Source: Rostratula benghalensis (Eukaryota > Chordata > Aves > Charadriiformes > Rostratulidae). From it: a DNA stretch of 64,000 bases. Each line of letters opens with the position of its first letter. The stretch's first letter is position 1. The stretch lies in contig VXAI01000117.1 in assembly GCA_013399305.1 (NCBI GenBank), positions 124,001 through 188,000 of the forward strand. Reading direction: 5' to 3'. Below are positions 38,649-51,120 of the stretch, piece by piece. Both the position numbers and the translations under genes were made by a program. The notes beneath the pieces are model-generated. The model had not been told where the DNA came from and did not search any database. It was given only the letters and a program-made list of their open reading frames with translations.

Positions 38649-39319
38649 ACTGGTACCATTGCACACACAGTACCAGCTACACTATAAAGAGAGAGGCCTG
38701 CAATTTTATGCAAACTCTGTTATCAGATCTACCATTATCATCTCATCGCTCAACTCTTTCTGCTCCATTACCGCCTACCTAGAAACATTTTCATTTGGAG
38801 AAAGGCATCATCCCACTAACTTTCTGACCTCTATCCTTTTCCTACATGCTACAAGCTTTCCCTTATCTAACATTCTGGTCACAAACTACCTGTCACCCTC
38901 AAATACTACAAGCTAACAGCAAGGTGGCACCATTTGCTGACAGCAACTGAACTCGATTGGAGGGTCCATTAACCCTTGAGACCCTTTGTTAGATCCGCCT
39001 TTGTCTGGGCATTCATCTGGTTGGCCATTTTGAAAGAGTCACAAATTGAACACATGGGTTGAAATGCCTTAAAAGGTCATTTAGCTGCTGAAACCATCCA
39101 TTCCTTCCAATTCCCTTCATCATTTCTGTGACTATTTTTGCTGGTATGAGTATTAGTTGGAAACAATTTTAGGGCCTCCTGCTCTCTAAAGAGCAATGGC
39201 TGTGGGAGGAACCAGATCTGAATGCCTGCTCCACCACTTATCCCCATACATCAGGTGAGGTTATTCTGGGGCAAGTCTCTCAAATTATCTGTCCCAGAAT
39301 GCAGTCAGAACCTTTCAGG

Positions 39320-39615
39320 TGACCCCAGTGGAAGGGACCATGGTGACCACCTAGCCTGGCCTCCTGCATTATTCAAGCCAAAGATTCCCAATGTGCGATG
39401 ACTGTATCCAGATGAATTACTTCAGGGGAAAATAAAGGTTCTTTTTCTAAAAGATATCCAAAATTGACTTGAAGAATTCAGCTCATCTCTGAATTGCAAA
39501 CCTCTCTGAGCATGTGTCCCTCACGTCCAGTTTTAATTCCCTCTAGCATTGACTCTGAGCTATTCAATCCTGATGCTTTTGTCTGCTAGATTCTGATGTG
39601 CTTTCACCACATACA
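39320..39615 (-). mobile_element. Ancient CR1-like LINE fragment within the 3' UTR
   Basis: The plus strand reads gtggaagggaccatggtgac, cacctagcctggcctcctgca, later gaattcagctcatctctgaa, and finally gatgcttttgtctgctagatt. These are the expected landmarks, in order, of an old CR1 3' region in reverse, of the kind also found in turtles and crocodilians. It starts only about 230 bases beyond the NUAK1 stop codon and has the same orientation as the gene. Confidence 0.65.
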
Positions 39616-39843
39616 CAAAGACCAAAGTTTTTTTCTCTGGTAAGGTAGGTAATATTGTGAGGACACAAAATCATGAGAAGTGTGAGATGGCTTTGGGGCT
39701 ACTTTACTAGGAGTTCAGCCAAGTAGGTGTAGTCAGGTCCTTTGAAGCAAAACCTACCATTGTCAGCAAATCAGTGACCTGGCTTACTCCATCATAAAGG
39801 TACACAGAAAAACTCCCTTCCCTCCCTTTCCATCTACCCTCTG

Positions 39844-40997
39844 CTAGTTGAGCTTGTTGCAGATCTCTAGGGCTTTCTTGTAGACCTGAGTCACATCATC
39901 CATGTCTGTGAGAAGGGAAAAACTGCTGTCCCCCAGACGGTTGCGATAACGTTTTAGATACTGTGGCCGCGGGCGGTTCTGAAGTCCTTCGAAGTCTTGG
40001 ATCTGGAGGAAATTTTCAGCAGAAACACAGCTCCGTATCCTCTGTCTGTTTGGCCTGTTCTCTTGCAAATCCAGCAAATCAAAGGAGTCACTGGACAAAA
40101 TACTGTCATCACTAATCACGCTGGATGGACGACTGTAACTTCGAGGTAATGCATCCCCAGGCAGAACAACTTCTTCCATGGCCTCCAGCGTTGGTGTGTC
40201 AGGGCTAATCAAAGCAGATTCAGTGCTGCCGGTAGAATACTTGCTGTTATGCTTCAAGATGCCCTTACGCCTGCACGAATGGCTGTAAGACCCATTTCTG
40301 GATGGCTCTGTGACCCCTGGGGAAGTGTCACTGTTTACTGTCTCATCATTATTGTCCAAGAGTTCGGAAGATTCGCTTCGTTCTGGAGAGGAGTAATAGC
40401 CAGACTCCCTCTGCTGAGTCTTCTTTAAGATTCCTTTTTTTGGCATTAGTGAAGACTGCTTAGTGCCATATTTGCCCACTACCTCTCCCTCCACAACACT
40501 TTTAATGGCTACGCCAGTCCTACACAACTCTTGCTCCAGCTTAAAAGCAGAGGGTAACACTGGGCTGACCACTCCTTCAATGAAACCTGCACTGTGAGAT
40601 CGATGTTCGCTGTTGCTCCTTTTCTTCAGGATGCCTTTGGGTCTTTTGGAGGTGGGTTTGGATGCATTTTCAGCTCCTCCTTCCTGGATGGACTGTGCAA
40701 TGTCATTTTCCTTTTTTGATTTTTTCAGAGACCTTTGTCTCTCTAGTGTGACCTCGGCACCTTTGGGCTTAGAAAGGCACTTCATTTTGGTATCAGTCTC
40801 TGGTTGGAGGCCAGTAGAGCGGTGATGCCAATCAATGAACCTTGCCAGCAATGGGGACTCGGAGTCCCTCATGGCATCACAGTCACAAACACTACTCTTG
40901 TAGCCCCAGTTAACCCACCAGTGGTTGGCAATGTCTTCAATGGTTGCTCGGCGTTCAGGGTTTACCATCAGCATCCATCGGATAAGACCACGAGCAT
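39844..40997 (-). CDS. NUAK1: NUAK1 exon 7: end of kinase domain and regulatory tail, with stop
   Basis: This last coding exon completes the split aspartate and adds 383 residues plus a TAG stop at 39844-39846. The first ~35 residues (ARGLIRWMLMVNPERRATIE, then HWWVNWGYK) finish the kinase C-lobe. The rest is a Ser/Lys-rich, probably disordered tail. Three GILK motifs lie at 40624-40635, 40423-40434 and 40252-40263. In NUAK1 these bind the PP1-beta/MYPT1 phosphatase complex. RQRIRS at 40030-40047 fits the Akt consensus RxRxxS. Its serine is 61 residues before the C-terminus, where mammalian Ser600 sits. The conserved end reads DMDDVTQVYKKALEICNKLN. The acceptor is ccatag, so an ATG a few codons upstream of the exon is intronic. 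No break is seen. Confidence 0.96.
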
Positions 40998-42078
40998 CTA
41001 TGGACAATGAAAGAAATATAAAATATTTAGAATACGGGCACTCTTTGTTTTCTCAGTTTAAAATGGCAACGTGAAGCTGGCCAAATGAATGAAAATATTG
41101 CTTCTTACTACAGAATAACTGAAAGGGGTCAGTGCTTTGGCCACCAGTCAATGTCCGAAAATGCATTTGAGAGCTACTTCTCATCAGAAGAAAATGATTC
41201 ACCCTGGGAAATATACACTGCGTTACCAAAGAAATGAATATTTATACTGTGTTAGTGAATAGTTCCATGTTACTGATAGAAGTCACCAACCTATCAACTC
41301 TAATAATTACAAAACCTAGAGGAAAACAAAGGGGAATTTGAATATTTTAAATTATCTACACAATACTGATTTTGTATTTACTTTTTCTGTAAGGAGTGTA
41401 GTCTGCTGTACATTTTAAAAGTATATCTTCATGAAGAGAGCAAGATGACAGAAAATTGAAAGGGATGGCAAACAAATTATACAAGATAAATATTCATTTA
41501 AATAGAAAATATGCATGTGTGTTTAAGGCTGGAAGGAGTCATTATAACCAGTGACCCAGACTTATTTGGTGATCTTCTGTCAGGTGACTGCTTAATGTGC
41601 TTTCCTCTAAGTAGAAGTAAACGCGAACATGCTGGCATTAATTCAGATTTTGGCCTGCTTTCTTGGGTAAGGGACTGCGTCGCTCTGACCATTCATCTTC
41701 TCTCTGCTCGTGATATACCACAGCATAGTGAGAGGACTGATCTGTACCAGTACGCTGTATCGGTTTACAGCTTGTCTGAACAATTCCACTTGCAATAGCT
41801 AACAGACCTTCCACTGTCATAGATCTAGTCAAAAGAGCCTGTTACAGCTTCCCCAAGGCAGTAAAATATATGTGCCATAAAACTTTCATTTCAAAAGGGC
41901 TTTTGGTAAATGCTGTACCCAGATGGGAATTGATAGCAGATGAAGTCAGGAGGGGAATGAGAGATTTTTTTTCTTCGTCATTCTAATATGACACCGAAAC
42001 ATGCTGGAAGGGGCTGAGCAGACCCTGCATTCTGAAATCCTGACAGCTCAGTGCTCAGCCCTCACTCCTTTTTTATAC
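40998..42078 (-). other. NUAK1 intron 6 (1081 bp)
   Basis: This intron lies between exons 6 and 7, with donor gtataa and acceptor ccatag. It is AT-rich and I see no repeats or additional exon. Confidence 0.93.
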
Positions 42079-42211
42079 CTGAGGTCTGTGTTGGCTCACG
42101 ATATTCTCCACTGCTGATCTGCCTGATGAGATTTTTGTGATCAAAACCATCAAAGGGCATCGTTCCATAAACCAGAGTGTAAAGCAATACACCAAGGGCC
42201 CAGCTGTCAAC
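42079..42211 (-). CDS. NUAK1: NUAK1 exon 6: kinase C-lobe, helices F-G
   Basis: This 133-bp exon has 44 codons plus one base. The translation opens [20 protein letters not shown] and runs through [20 protein letters not shown] to TQTS. The [10 protein letters not shown] stretch is kinase subdomain IX, where the aspartate stabilises the catalytic loop. The acceptor reads gtgtttcag. The donor is gtataa and the final G starts the aspartate codon finished by exon 7. Intron 5 above it is only 304 bp. Without splicing, the frame stops after GIKKE, so retained intron 6 would truncate the kinase. Confidence 0.95.
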
Positions 42212-42668
<457 letters not shown>

Positions 42669-42734
42669 TTAAAAATATCTTAATGTAACGGAAAATCCTC
42701 TATCAGGAAGGACTTTGCTATATTTGACCCTGCC

Positions 42735-42803
42735 TATGTAGGGCAGGGATCTCAACATAGATAATCTCTCAAGTTCCCTTGCCAATGCATTATTCTATGA
42801 TGT
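42735..42803 (+). mobile_element. Short CR1 3' tail in intron 4
   Basis: Sequence gggcagggatctcaacatag is followed by ataatctctcaagttccctt and ends attctatgatg. This fits the final ~70 bases of CR1. The copy is very short and diverged. Confidence 0.6.
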
Positions 42804-43400
42804 TTTTAACTTTTCTCTCTAAAGACCATTCAGAGAAGGAAAAGGGTCCCAGGTAAAATCCTCTGGATTAGGAACAATGACTCTTTGTTCCATTCACAGA
42901 CAGGTCACTCACGGACTGCACAACCCTCAGTCAGTAATTTTATCCTAGATTAATTGCTTACACTTGTAAAGACAACCCCATACTGAGAGGCACTGGGGCT
43001 GCTGTCCACTGATTGCTCTTCATCTTGTGTAATCATTAACACCACAGGATAGCAAGCAGAAAGTACTAGTGTTCTTGTCATGCACATGCAAGCCAAAAGC
43101 CAAGACCTTTAAATCCAACAGGAGGAGCGAGGCAGGAGCATCGCAGGAAACTAAGCATTACAGAAGAAAGATGTTGGAGATCATCTGGAACTTAGTTAAC
43201 GCTTGAAAGGGTGGGGAAAGTGAGGCACTTGCGAACTCCTCCAGATTGAGGGACTCCAGCTGAGGAATCTGAGCACACGAGATGTCTATCATGAGATAAT
43301 AAACACAAGTCTGGTTCCTAAGTGGAAACAATGGGCCCAAATCCGGCTTCCCCAACACAAACAAAACTTCCCTTGAGACTGTTGGGAATTTTGCCCATGT

Positions 43401-43421
43401 AGGACTTGCAGGATCAGGTCC
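43401..43421. mobile_element. Possible single arm of an ancient TIR element
   Basis: The sequence ggacttgcaggatcaggtcc matches the end pattern TTTGCAGGATCAGGGCC of ancient palindromic elements. No clear partner arm was found. Confidence 0.3.
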
Positions 43422-44715
43422 AAATATTTTGTTTACTTCAATTCTCTGTTCTTGTTCTTACAAAACAAAGGCTGAGGACAGCAACACTAAATACTCCCAC
43501 AACCTTTGCATTTCCTTTGTTGCACAAGGCAACGCATCTCTTTTTTTATCTTCTTTTAAAACCCAAGCATTTCTGTTATACAGAAATACTTTTATTACTG
43601 CCCACTATTGACATAAAAGGTACAGGCATAAAAAAGGTATTATCAATTTATAGCTATAAGAGACAGGCATTTTCTCTGGGTTTTCTTCACCTTATTCTGG
43701 ACTTCTCTACCAAAAAGAAATTAAATTCCTGGAATTTTCACAAGAGAAAATTCAAGAAAACACAAAATCAATGGAAAAGAAAAGAAAGGATTTACCAGCA
43801 TCATGACTCATTCCTGGCTTGCTAAAAAGTGTATCATTGGGGCTTTTAATACTTATTTAGTTGCAATGTCTACTGAACTCTTGGGAGACATAAAAACTTT
43901 GTTTCTACTACACAAATTCCTACAGCTACACCTAAAAGTGTCACAGTTGAGACCAAATTGAGCAAAGTTGTTGAAGTATGGGCAGAAGTCACTGATTTTC
44001 TTTCTTTACCCCACACCACAAATATATACATACGCATGCTTTATCTATAAATAGATATAGATATTTTTGTTGAAAGCAAAAATAATTTTGAAAATATAAT
44101 TTTCACAAAATTTTTAAGTCACAGAGCAAATATGAGACTTCATGCTTCACTCTCTTGTTTGTTGATGTTCTGCTTGTGCAGGTGTTCCACTGACAATTTG
44201 CACTCACAATATGCCGCTCAAAGAGCAGCTGATCCCTGTTCATTAATGTCAATTCATTTCACCAGGTCCATTCATAGTTCTAATTCACTCAGTCCCCCAA
44301 ACAGCATATTATTATATTATGAGCCCACAGCTGAAAATTCAATGCTTAAAGAAATGTGGTTTGTAAAATCTTCATTGTATGGCTGGAATGTCATTGAAAA
44401 CAGCTGGTGTACAATTGCAGTCTGCAAACATATTCTCATGGCTCAGATTGCACTTAATTGCCCTAAATTCCACTTTCTTATCAAGTCACCCTGCCTGGCT
44501 TGCAGGAAGTTGGTTTTAAGCCTTATGAAGTGTGCCCTGTCAATCAGGGGAAGAATGGGATCATTTCAGTGCTAAAACTTCGTGCTGGTCATCGAGTTTT
44601 GTTTTAGTTCAGGATGCAGCTAAGACAAGGACAAACACTGCACAGTGTGATTCCTTAAGAAAAATACATTCCCTTAACACCGTGGAATGTATAAAATGCA
44701 TGTGGATGTGCATGA

Positions 44716-44739
44716 ATATATATATATATATATATATAT
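44716..44739. repeat. (AT)12 microsatellite
   Basis: There are twelve uninterrupted AT units in NUAK1 intron 4. Confidence 0.95.
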
Positions 44740-45852
44740 GGATACACATACCATTGTTCACACTAAGAACTCTCAGTCTTGGGCATTCATGTTTTCATTT
44801 TGACCATTCAGGAAAAGAGTATTTATGTTACAGTCCACTCCCATACTCACAGAGTGATGTTTATCAGCTTTTCCCATTAAAACTGTCATGCCCCCCAAAA
44901 CAAGATTAATAGAAGCCAACATTACTTCATGTTCTTGGCACTTAAATGGAACTAAGGCATCAAGTCAAAAAAACTTCCTAAATTGGGAGGAGCGGGGAAG
45001 TGGACTTTTATTCCCCTCGCTTCAGGAGATGTATGTTTCATATTTACTGTGAGCTATGGTAAACCAGACGTAATTTATTGTTTAAGTGTGGACTATAAAT
45101 TCCATGAAGTTCACACTCACGGAAATTGTCCATTTTATCCCACTTAAGAATCTGACTCTTTGCAATGTAGATAGAGGAATAATTAGCTCTCTTAAAGCAA
45201 ATGAAACGGATGTGCAGTGGGTGAGACTTCCAGCACGGTAAATCCCAATTACATATACTTACTCTGGATATGTGAAACCCTCATGGGTTTTTAGTGGTTA
45301 GCCTGATTGGTGTCCCCTTACCAGCTCAAGAGAACGTGCAGTTAGTAGGATTATGTTACTATTATACTTGCATTTTTCTCTCCTTCTATCACTTTGGGGA
45401 TGATCATACAGCTTACGTCAACCTCTGCTAGACATCTCTTTTAGGTGCAATTCCCAGCCCAGGAGCCGCCACAGCCCTGCTGTGAGCAAGGAGGCCCCCT
45501 CCATCATGCCAAGCTGCATGATAGATGCGTCCCAGGGGGTAGGGACACAGTATTTGGACAGACCAGCAAGAGGCACTGGGCAGCAGTTTCTCTCCAACTC
45601 CTCGTATGTAGTTTTGGGGATTTTGGCACTAGGGGAGAGCTACAGCGCTGCAATAGGGACATGTGGTCCTCATTAGGCCAAACTGCAGGAGCTAAGGGCA
45701 AATGGAGGCAGATACATCCATGCCCCATTGCTATTTCTTCTACTAAATTCACACTTACAGTAAACCAAAAGCCAGCATCCTCAGTCCTTTTAAGACTAAT
45801 GAAGAGAAGATGACAGCACCAGAGGGCTTTTTTTGAAGACTACCAAAGACCT

Positions 45853-45930
45853 ATCATAGAATCATAGAATATCAGGTTGGAAGGGACCTGAAGGATCATC
45901 TGGTCCAGCCTTTCTTGGCAAGAAAGATGC
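45853..45930 (-). mobile_element. CR1 LINE 3' end fragment in intron 4, inverted
   Basis: The plus strand shows the tandem tail atcatagaatcatagaat, then atcaggttggaagggacctg and aaggatcatctggtccagcc. These are the classic last ~75 bases of CR1 in reverse. It is truncated at its 5' end and inserted in the same orientation as NUAK1. Confidence 0.9.
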
Positions 45931-46639
45931 CTAATGGCGGTGTGAATCTTTTCCCACAAAGAGCTAACTCACCAGCTCAGGGCAGCTCTTTTGGTGCTCT
46001 GGGGCTGCCTGACCCCTGCTGCCTCTCTGACCCTGCCCACCTCAGGCTGTGTTAGGATTATGAATGATGATGTCCTCTCGATTGGATGAAAATGCCAATG
46101 AGAGGCTGTTCTGCCACTGTGTGGAAGGGCAGCAGCTGTACCTACCCCCAGGAACCCAAGGCAAGTAGAGGGGTAGCTCTGAGTTACCCAGAGCTGGAAG
46201 GTGGAAGGCAGTAAGTGTGGGGAACTGAAAGGAGAATGGAGTAAATTTTAAGGTGAACAGTGCTTTTAGCAGCTGGCACGTGAATGTGAGGAAGGGGAGG
46301 CTTGCAGATGCTGCAGAAACCTTAAGTCATCATGTTATTTCTTTGAAGAACATCATGCCATGAACAAAGTAAGAAACCCTGGGAGGCTGCAGTGTCCTGG
46401 TGAGGTTTATCTCTAGGATTGTGCCCCACTGTTGACCTCCACGTCCCAGGAGAAACATTCTTACTGAGGTTTCTGCTAGATAGTTGGGTGTATATCTGGG
46501 TAGCAAGACAACATACTGTTTGATGAATTTTCTGGATGAACGTCTTGTACCTCAATAGGTCTGCATGCACGTTCACCCGCACAAGTGTTTTAGAACTCAT
46601 TTCATTCACTTGTTTGCTGCCTTTAGGGGTTTTAAGTAA

Positions 46640-46661
46640 TACTTAAGTAATTACTTAAGTA
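46640..46661. repeat. Perfect 22-bp palindrome of ACTTAAGTAAT units
   Basis: Bases 46640-46661 equal their own reverse complement, centred on AATT. The flanks continue the ACTTAAGTAAT pattern imperfectly on both sides (46631-46668). Confidence 0.9.
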
Positions 46662-47651
46662 ATACTTAGGAAATATTACCGCATACAGCAAGTCCCTGAA
46701 AAACATAATTATATAGCAGAAATGAGAACACCTTTCCCTTCATCACCCTCCACCTCTGGCCTGTGGACCTGCAGAACTCTTCAACATGTTTAACTTTATG
46801 TCAGCTTTCAAACACTGGTGTTTCCTAGTTGCTGTATTCCAATATATAACTCCATTTCCAGAGACTTTTAACTCACTATGGCAATTAAAAAAAAAAAGTT
46901 TATTAGTTCTCCGTATATTCCTCCCTGACCTTCATTTAATTAGCTAAAATTCAAGAATGGTTTCCAAGTCAGTGTAATATCATGTAAAAAGGCTTGGGGC
47001 CCTTTTAGTTCAGATAATAATTTCTAATGGATTACTTGTCCTCTTTATTTCCTGTTCTAAAAGTATTGCTTAAGTTGCTATAAACGGATCTGTTTTTACA
47101 TCTTATTGTTCCTTCACATTACTGTGGCACGTTTGTATATATCATAATGTACAGATCACTGTCTTCAGAAGCATGTATTTAATTGTACATTGCACCCAAG
47201 AACAAAGAAATTCCTTTCATTTTCTCATTCTTAAAACCAAACTGCCAATTTTCTAAGTGCTTTGTAATCCACTGAATTAAATATAAATACTGGGAAAGTA
47301 CAGATAAGACTATCACTCTGTTTCTAGAAAACGCCTTACACTGAGTATTTGAAGCCATCCATCAATACCAACTCCCAAACTGCGTATTTCTCTCCTTCTG
47401 CCTGAATAAACCACATATAAATACCGTCAGAATGAGTACCTGATAAATTTACTCCTAATAAATAATTTACAGCTCCATATGTGTTTCCTTGCCGACAGTT
47501 ACTATTTAGTGAAACAAAGAAAAAGCGGGGAGTAAAATTCTGTGCAAGTAGCATAGAAACAACAGTAACATGTTCAAAGCTTCAGTGTCAGAGAAATAGT
47601 GGCAGTGTGCTTAACATCAAATAGTCAAAGCTCAGCTTAGTCATGAGGTGT

Positions 47652-47698
47652 AGAAAAAAAAAAAAAAGAGAGCAGGGGGAAAAAGGAAAACAATACAA
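47652..47698. repeat. A-rich low-complexity tract
   Basis: It has an A run of about 15 bases followed by AG-rich and A-rich sequence, in intron 4. Confidence 0.8.
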
Positions 47699-49645
47699 AA
47701 AGTTATCTCTTGAAGTAACCCAAATTCAAATACTATTGCTAGCAAAACATATGAAATACCAACTGCCTCCCAAGCTCAGTCTTGGGAATAAATAGCCTCT
47801 GTTGCTAATAAATAAAAGACCCTTTGAGCAAACAGTTGCCAGGGGACAACAAGGGAGCCTGCAGCCACCTACCCACGCTAAGGTAGCCTTGCCCTTTCAG
47901 AGGTGTGCCTTATGTTTTGCAGGGAAGTAACTGAGAAAAGGCTGGAAATACACAAAATACCTACACTGCAGCTTAAACACAACACAGGTCAGGAAAAGGG
48001 AGTCTTCAAGAAAAAAAGTCCAAATGACTGGACGGGATGTGGGGAGTTATGGCTACCTGGATTTCCTCCACAGCAGTGCCACTCGCTACAGCAGCTGAAA
48101 TGCATCTGTGGTTCTGAAGGCCCTGGGTCATCTCTATGGTCCCCATCCCTGCCCCATCCTCCTGATGTCCCTGTGGGACAATTTGACTCCCATAAAGGAC
48201 ACAGGGGAGGGAGTGGAGCCTTCTGACAAAGCACAGCTCCCAGGGGCCTTGGGGAAGTGATTGGTTTTGCATATGAGGACCACAGCACGGAGATTCAGCC
48301 CACCGCAGCTAGCAAATTCCCCAAATTCCTCTTTTCTCTCAAGAATTCTCTGATTAGCTGGGAAGATAGTTTGGCATGTAATGCGGAAAGAAAGGTCATC
48401 CTGCCTGCGGAAGCCTGTTTCGTATACAATGTCCTAGAAAGGCTACTTCTTGTTTTCAGCGCCGCTGAGAACAGCTTGGGCTGCTGCAGCCAGTGTCCCT
48501 GCTGGAACAGGAGTGGGGAGGTTCGCTCCAACACTGGATGTCAACAGCAAAACATCCAAGAACTGCATTGGATGGGCCTTCTGCAAAAGCTATTTTTAGA
48601 AACCACATATTTATGTGCCTTTAATCCACTAGTTGATCCAAGTTAGCTTCTGTCATCAGCGTTACACACATGGCAGCTACCATATGTTACTTTCCATTTC
48701 CATTGCACATCAGCTTAAAATGAAGACAATGTCTCCAGCATGAAGTGCAGAAGGCAGTGCATGCAGCCCCATGGCTTTCAGTGGAGACAAAATGAAGATC
48801 CAGGCTATTTAGATATTTGGCTATGCAGGGAGCTCCACGATTACTTCGTTAATTAAGCAAAGATGCCCAAGCGTCAGCAGAAACTCTTCAGCGTCCCTCC
48901 CTCCGTCTGTCTGACCGTAGATGAGCGCACCCAGCCACCCTCACATCCAGCTACCCAGGGAGGAACAAAGCTGCAAGGCAAACAGGTTCAGCCACCTAGA
49001 AACTACACTCATCTCTGCATTATTTATCTTTGTGCTACAGCTATTAGGGAAAAAAGAAGAAGAAGGGGGAAAAAGGTCATTCCCATGCTTTCACTGGGGA
49101 GAAATGACATGGAAATGACATCACTGACATCACTATCCAAAGTATACGTTTGCGTCTGGAGTTCCAAGGCCATTTCCTAATGAAGTACATGTGCTTTACT
49201 GGGTTTATTTTGAAACTCTATTTGCTTATTTTCCAGCCATGATCAAAAGGACACTGAGAGTGTTCTGTAGGAGGCACTTGAACCCTGTAGACCAGGGGAG
49301 TTTTTTCCTAGCCCCAGCAGCAGCCAGCAATAATATAATTCGTACAATAAACCCAACTGCACAAAATGCTCTGCAGTTTCCTACCAGTAAATAGATACTG
49401 CTTTGGGAGTCATAGCCCTTGGGTGGCAGGACAGGGCCTTCTCCCCCAAATTATGCAAAGCTTCATTTAGCATGTATGACTTGTCACCAGTGGTGCTCTT
49501 TCCCCAACTTCCAAAACCCCTGAGCCTCTTGCCAGATGCTGTTGCTTAGTAGCTGTTGCCATAACACTGGCTCTTCTAATACCTTGGATAAAAATTTTAC
49601 AAAACATGCAAATCCATTCTGAGAAACTGAGAAAAAGACTCCTAC

Positions 49646-49711
49646 CTTAATATTAAAATTGTCATCAAGAAGGATGTTTTCCAATTTTAGGTCCCTGTGG
49701 ACAACACCATT
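49646..49711 (-). CDS. NUAK1: NUAK1 exon 4: catalytic loop
   Basis: This 66-bp exon has 22 codons in phase 0 at both ends. It opens NGVVHRDLKLENILLDD and ends NIK. It holds the HRD motif, with the catalytic-base aspartate at 49691-49693, and the metal-binding asparagine of KLEN. The acceptor is ttgtttcag above 49711 and the donor GT is at 49645-49644. Because the exon length is a multiple of three and both flanks are phase 0, skipping it would keep the frame but remove the catalytic loop. The open frame continues about 160 bp into intron 4 and should not be taken as coding. Confidence 0.95.
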
Positions 49712-50968
49712 CTGAAACAAGGAAGAGACAAACAGGGGAGAACATGAGAAAATATTGAGGAAAATTAAAGGTGAGCTGGCAGGGTGGTCTTTGCATCTAC
49801 ATTTCAGGGCTGATTTCACTGTCATAACACTCACAGCCCAGTGACTAGTGACAGGCGATGTATTAGTCACTTGGTGTGTGGTTAAGGGAAGAATGACTGG
49901 AATCTGTCCTCCCACAAAGCCTCTAAAACAGCAGGGGGGCTGGGGGGCGTCTTTTTGGAACTTAATTCCAGCTTGGATCCTGCCCCCACTGCGTGAAAGC
50001 AATATATTCTTCCCAGGCACCAGAAAACAATATCTGTCAATGACGTTAGTCCTTACAAAAGCCTTTATTCCTCCAATGTGCAGCCACGTGGACCAGGGGA
50101 GTTATAATTCTGAAGGACTTTAGATGGTAGGGATGGAAGCGAACAAGCTGGGTTTAGGTCAGCGCTTTCTTTAAAGAAATTTGGGGAAAAATAACTGCAC
50201 AGGGAAGGGTGCTGCAGTCGTCAGGGCTTTGAAAACCGCCCTTGTTTATCAGAATTCAAGTGGAGATTAAAAGTGTTTAAGAATTGAAGTAAAAAATTGT
50301 GTTAGTTGCTCATTGCCTTTAACCTCATACAAGTTTCGGCTCTATCCAGTTGGTTCGTAACTAGGGATAAAAGGCCCATGATGAGCCAGTTAATTGCTTA
50401 AATTGTCGTTCAAGTGGGTACCATGATGGATAAAGTCATTAGCAAAGGGTATCTTTCTAGTGCTTCTGCTACATCGGGAAAAGTTGGTTTTGCCAATCCA
50501 GAGTGAGTACATGCTAAAGCTCATACGTGAACATTCATACCTTCCTATTGGCTTTTTTCTTTCATGTATTTTATCTTCCATTCTAAAGTTGTTCACTTGC
50601 ACATTCAAATTGCAAACTATAAATCATTTGAATGTATTAATATGAATGGTGTAGCAGGTCTGTGAGATCCCTGTTCTAGTTTATGTTGTTAATTTTTGGT
50701 TTTTTTAATGTCAGGAAAATTATTTCCAAGGCAAAAATGCAATATAGGGCTAATGTAAGGGAGTGGCTACTATCTGCCATAACACAGGAAGACATCCTTA
50801 GTCTTTAAAAACAGGCAGTGAACTACTGTAACTCTTTTAATGAAAGTTGTGCTGATATAATCACACGCTGTCATAATTAATAATGAATGGTGTTGCCTCA
50901 GACGTGCTTTGAAATAAGTCACTACTCAGCCTTCAAACAGCATTTTTAATATCAAATCCTTCGCTCAC
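49712..50968 (-). other. NUAK1 intron 3 (1257 bp)
   Basis: This intron is bounded by donor gtgagc after exon 3 and acceptor ttgtttcag before exon 4. No repeats or ORFs of note were seen. Confidence 0.9.
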
Positions 50969-51120
50969 CTTGTGGCAGTAGTGTACAGCAGAGACTATTT
51001 GTCGGAAGAAATGTCTTGTCTCTCTTTCACTCAGTCGCCGCCTCTCACTGATGTAATCATACAACTCTCCTTTACTTGCATACTCCATGATGATCACAAT
51101 CTTATCTTTATTTTCAAACA
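50969..51120 (-). CDS. NUAK1: NUAK1 exon 3: hinge and alpha-D/E region of the kinase
   Basis: This 152-bp exon completes the split valine codon and adds 50 residues, from [20 protein letters not shown] to [10 protein letters not shown]. It holds the gatekeeper and hinge ([11 protein letters not shown]), the ERRRLSE loop and the alpha-E helix leading to the catalytic loop. A T-rich tract and cctgtgcag precede the exon. The donor GT is at 50968-50967, directly after the lysine codon AAG, so the exon ends in phase 0. Reading on into the intron gives about ten more residues before a stop, so the splice site is real rather than a coding continuation. Confidence 0.95.

Larger units (their letters stand above)
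36915..39843 (-). other. NUAK1: Probable NUAK1 3' UTR (about 2.9 kb)
   Basis: The stretch runs from the stop codon to about 20 bases past an AATAAA read on the minus strand. No ORF here resembles a known protein. The distal part (36930-37260) is AT-rich, non-repetitive and typical of a conserved 3' UTR terminus. The body holds an ancient CR1 fragment (39320-39615), an A-rich tract on the minus strand (38601-38648), a palindromic element (37537-37641), and a possible arm of a similar ancient repeat near 38255-38290. Long 3' UTRs are usual for NUAK1 in other vertebrates. The exact end is inferred, and RNA evidence could move it or add a proximal end. Confidence 0.55.

Noticed and set aside
49484..50020. 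178-codon ORF containing the HRD motif
   Set aside because: It is exon 4 of NUAK1 with intron 3 and intron 4 read-through on each side. Splice sites at 49711 and 49646 explain the real coding part.
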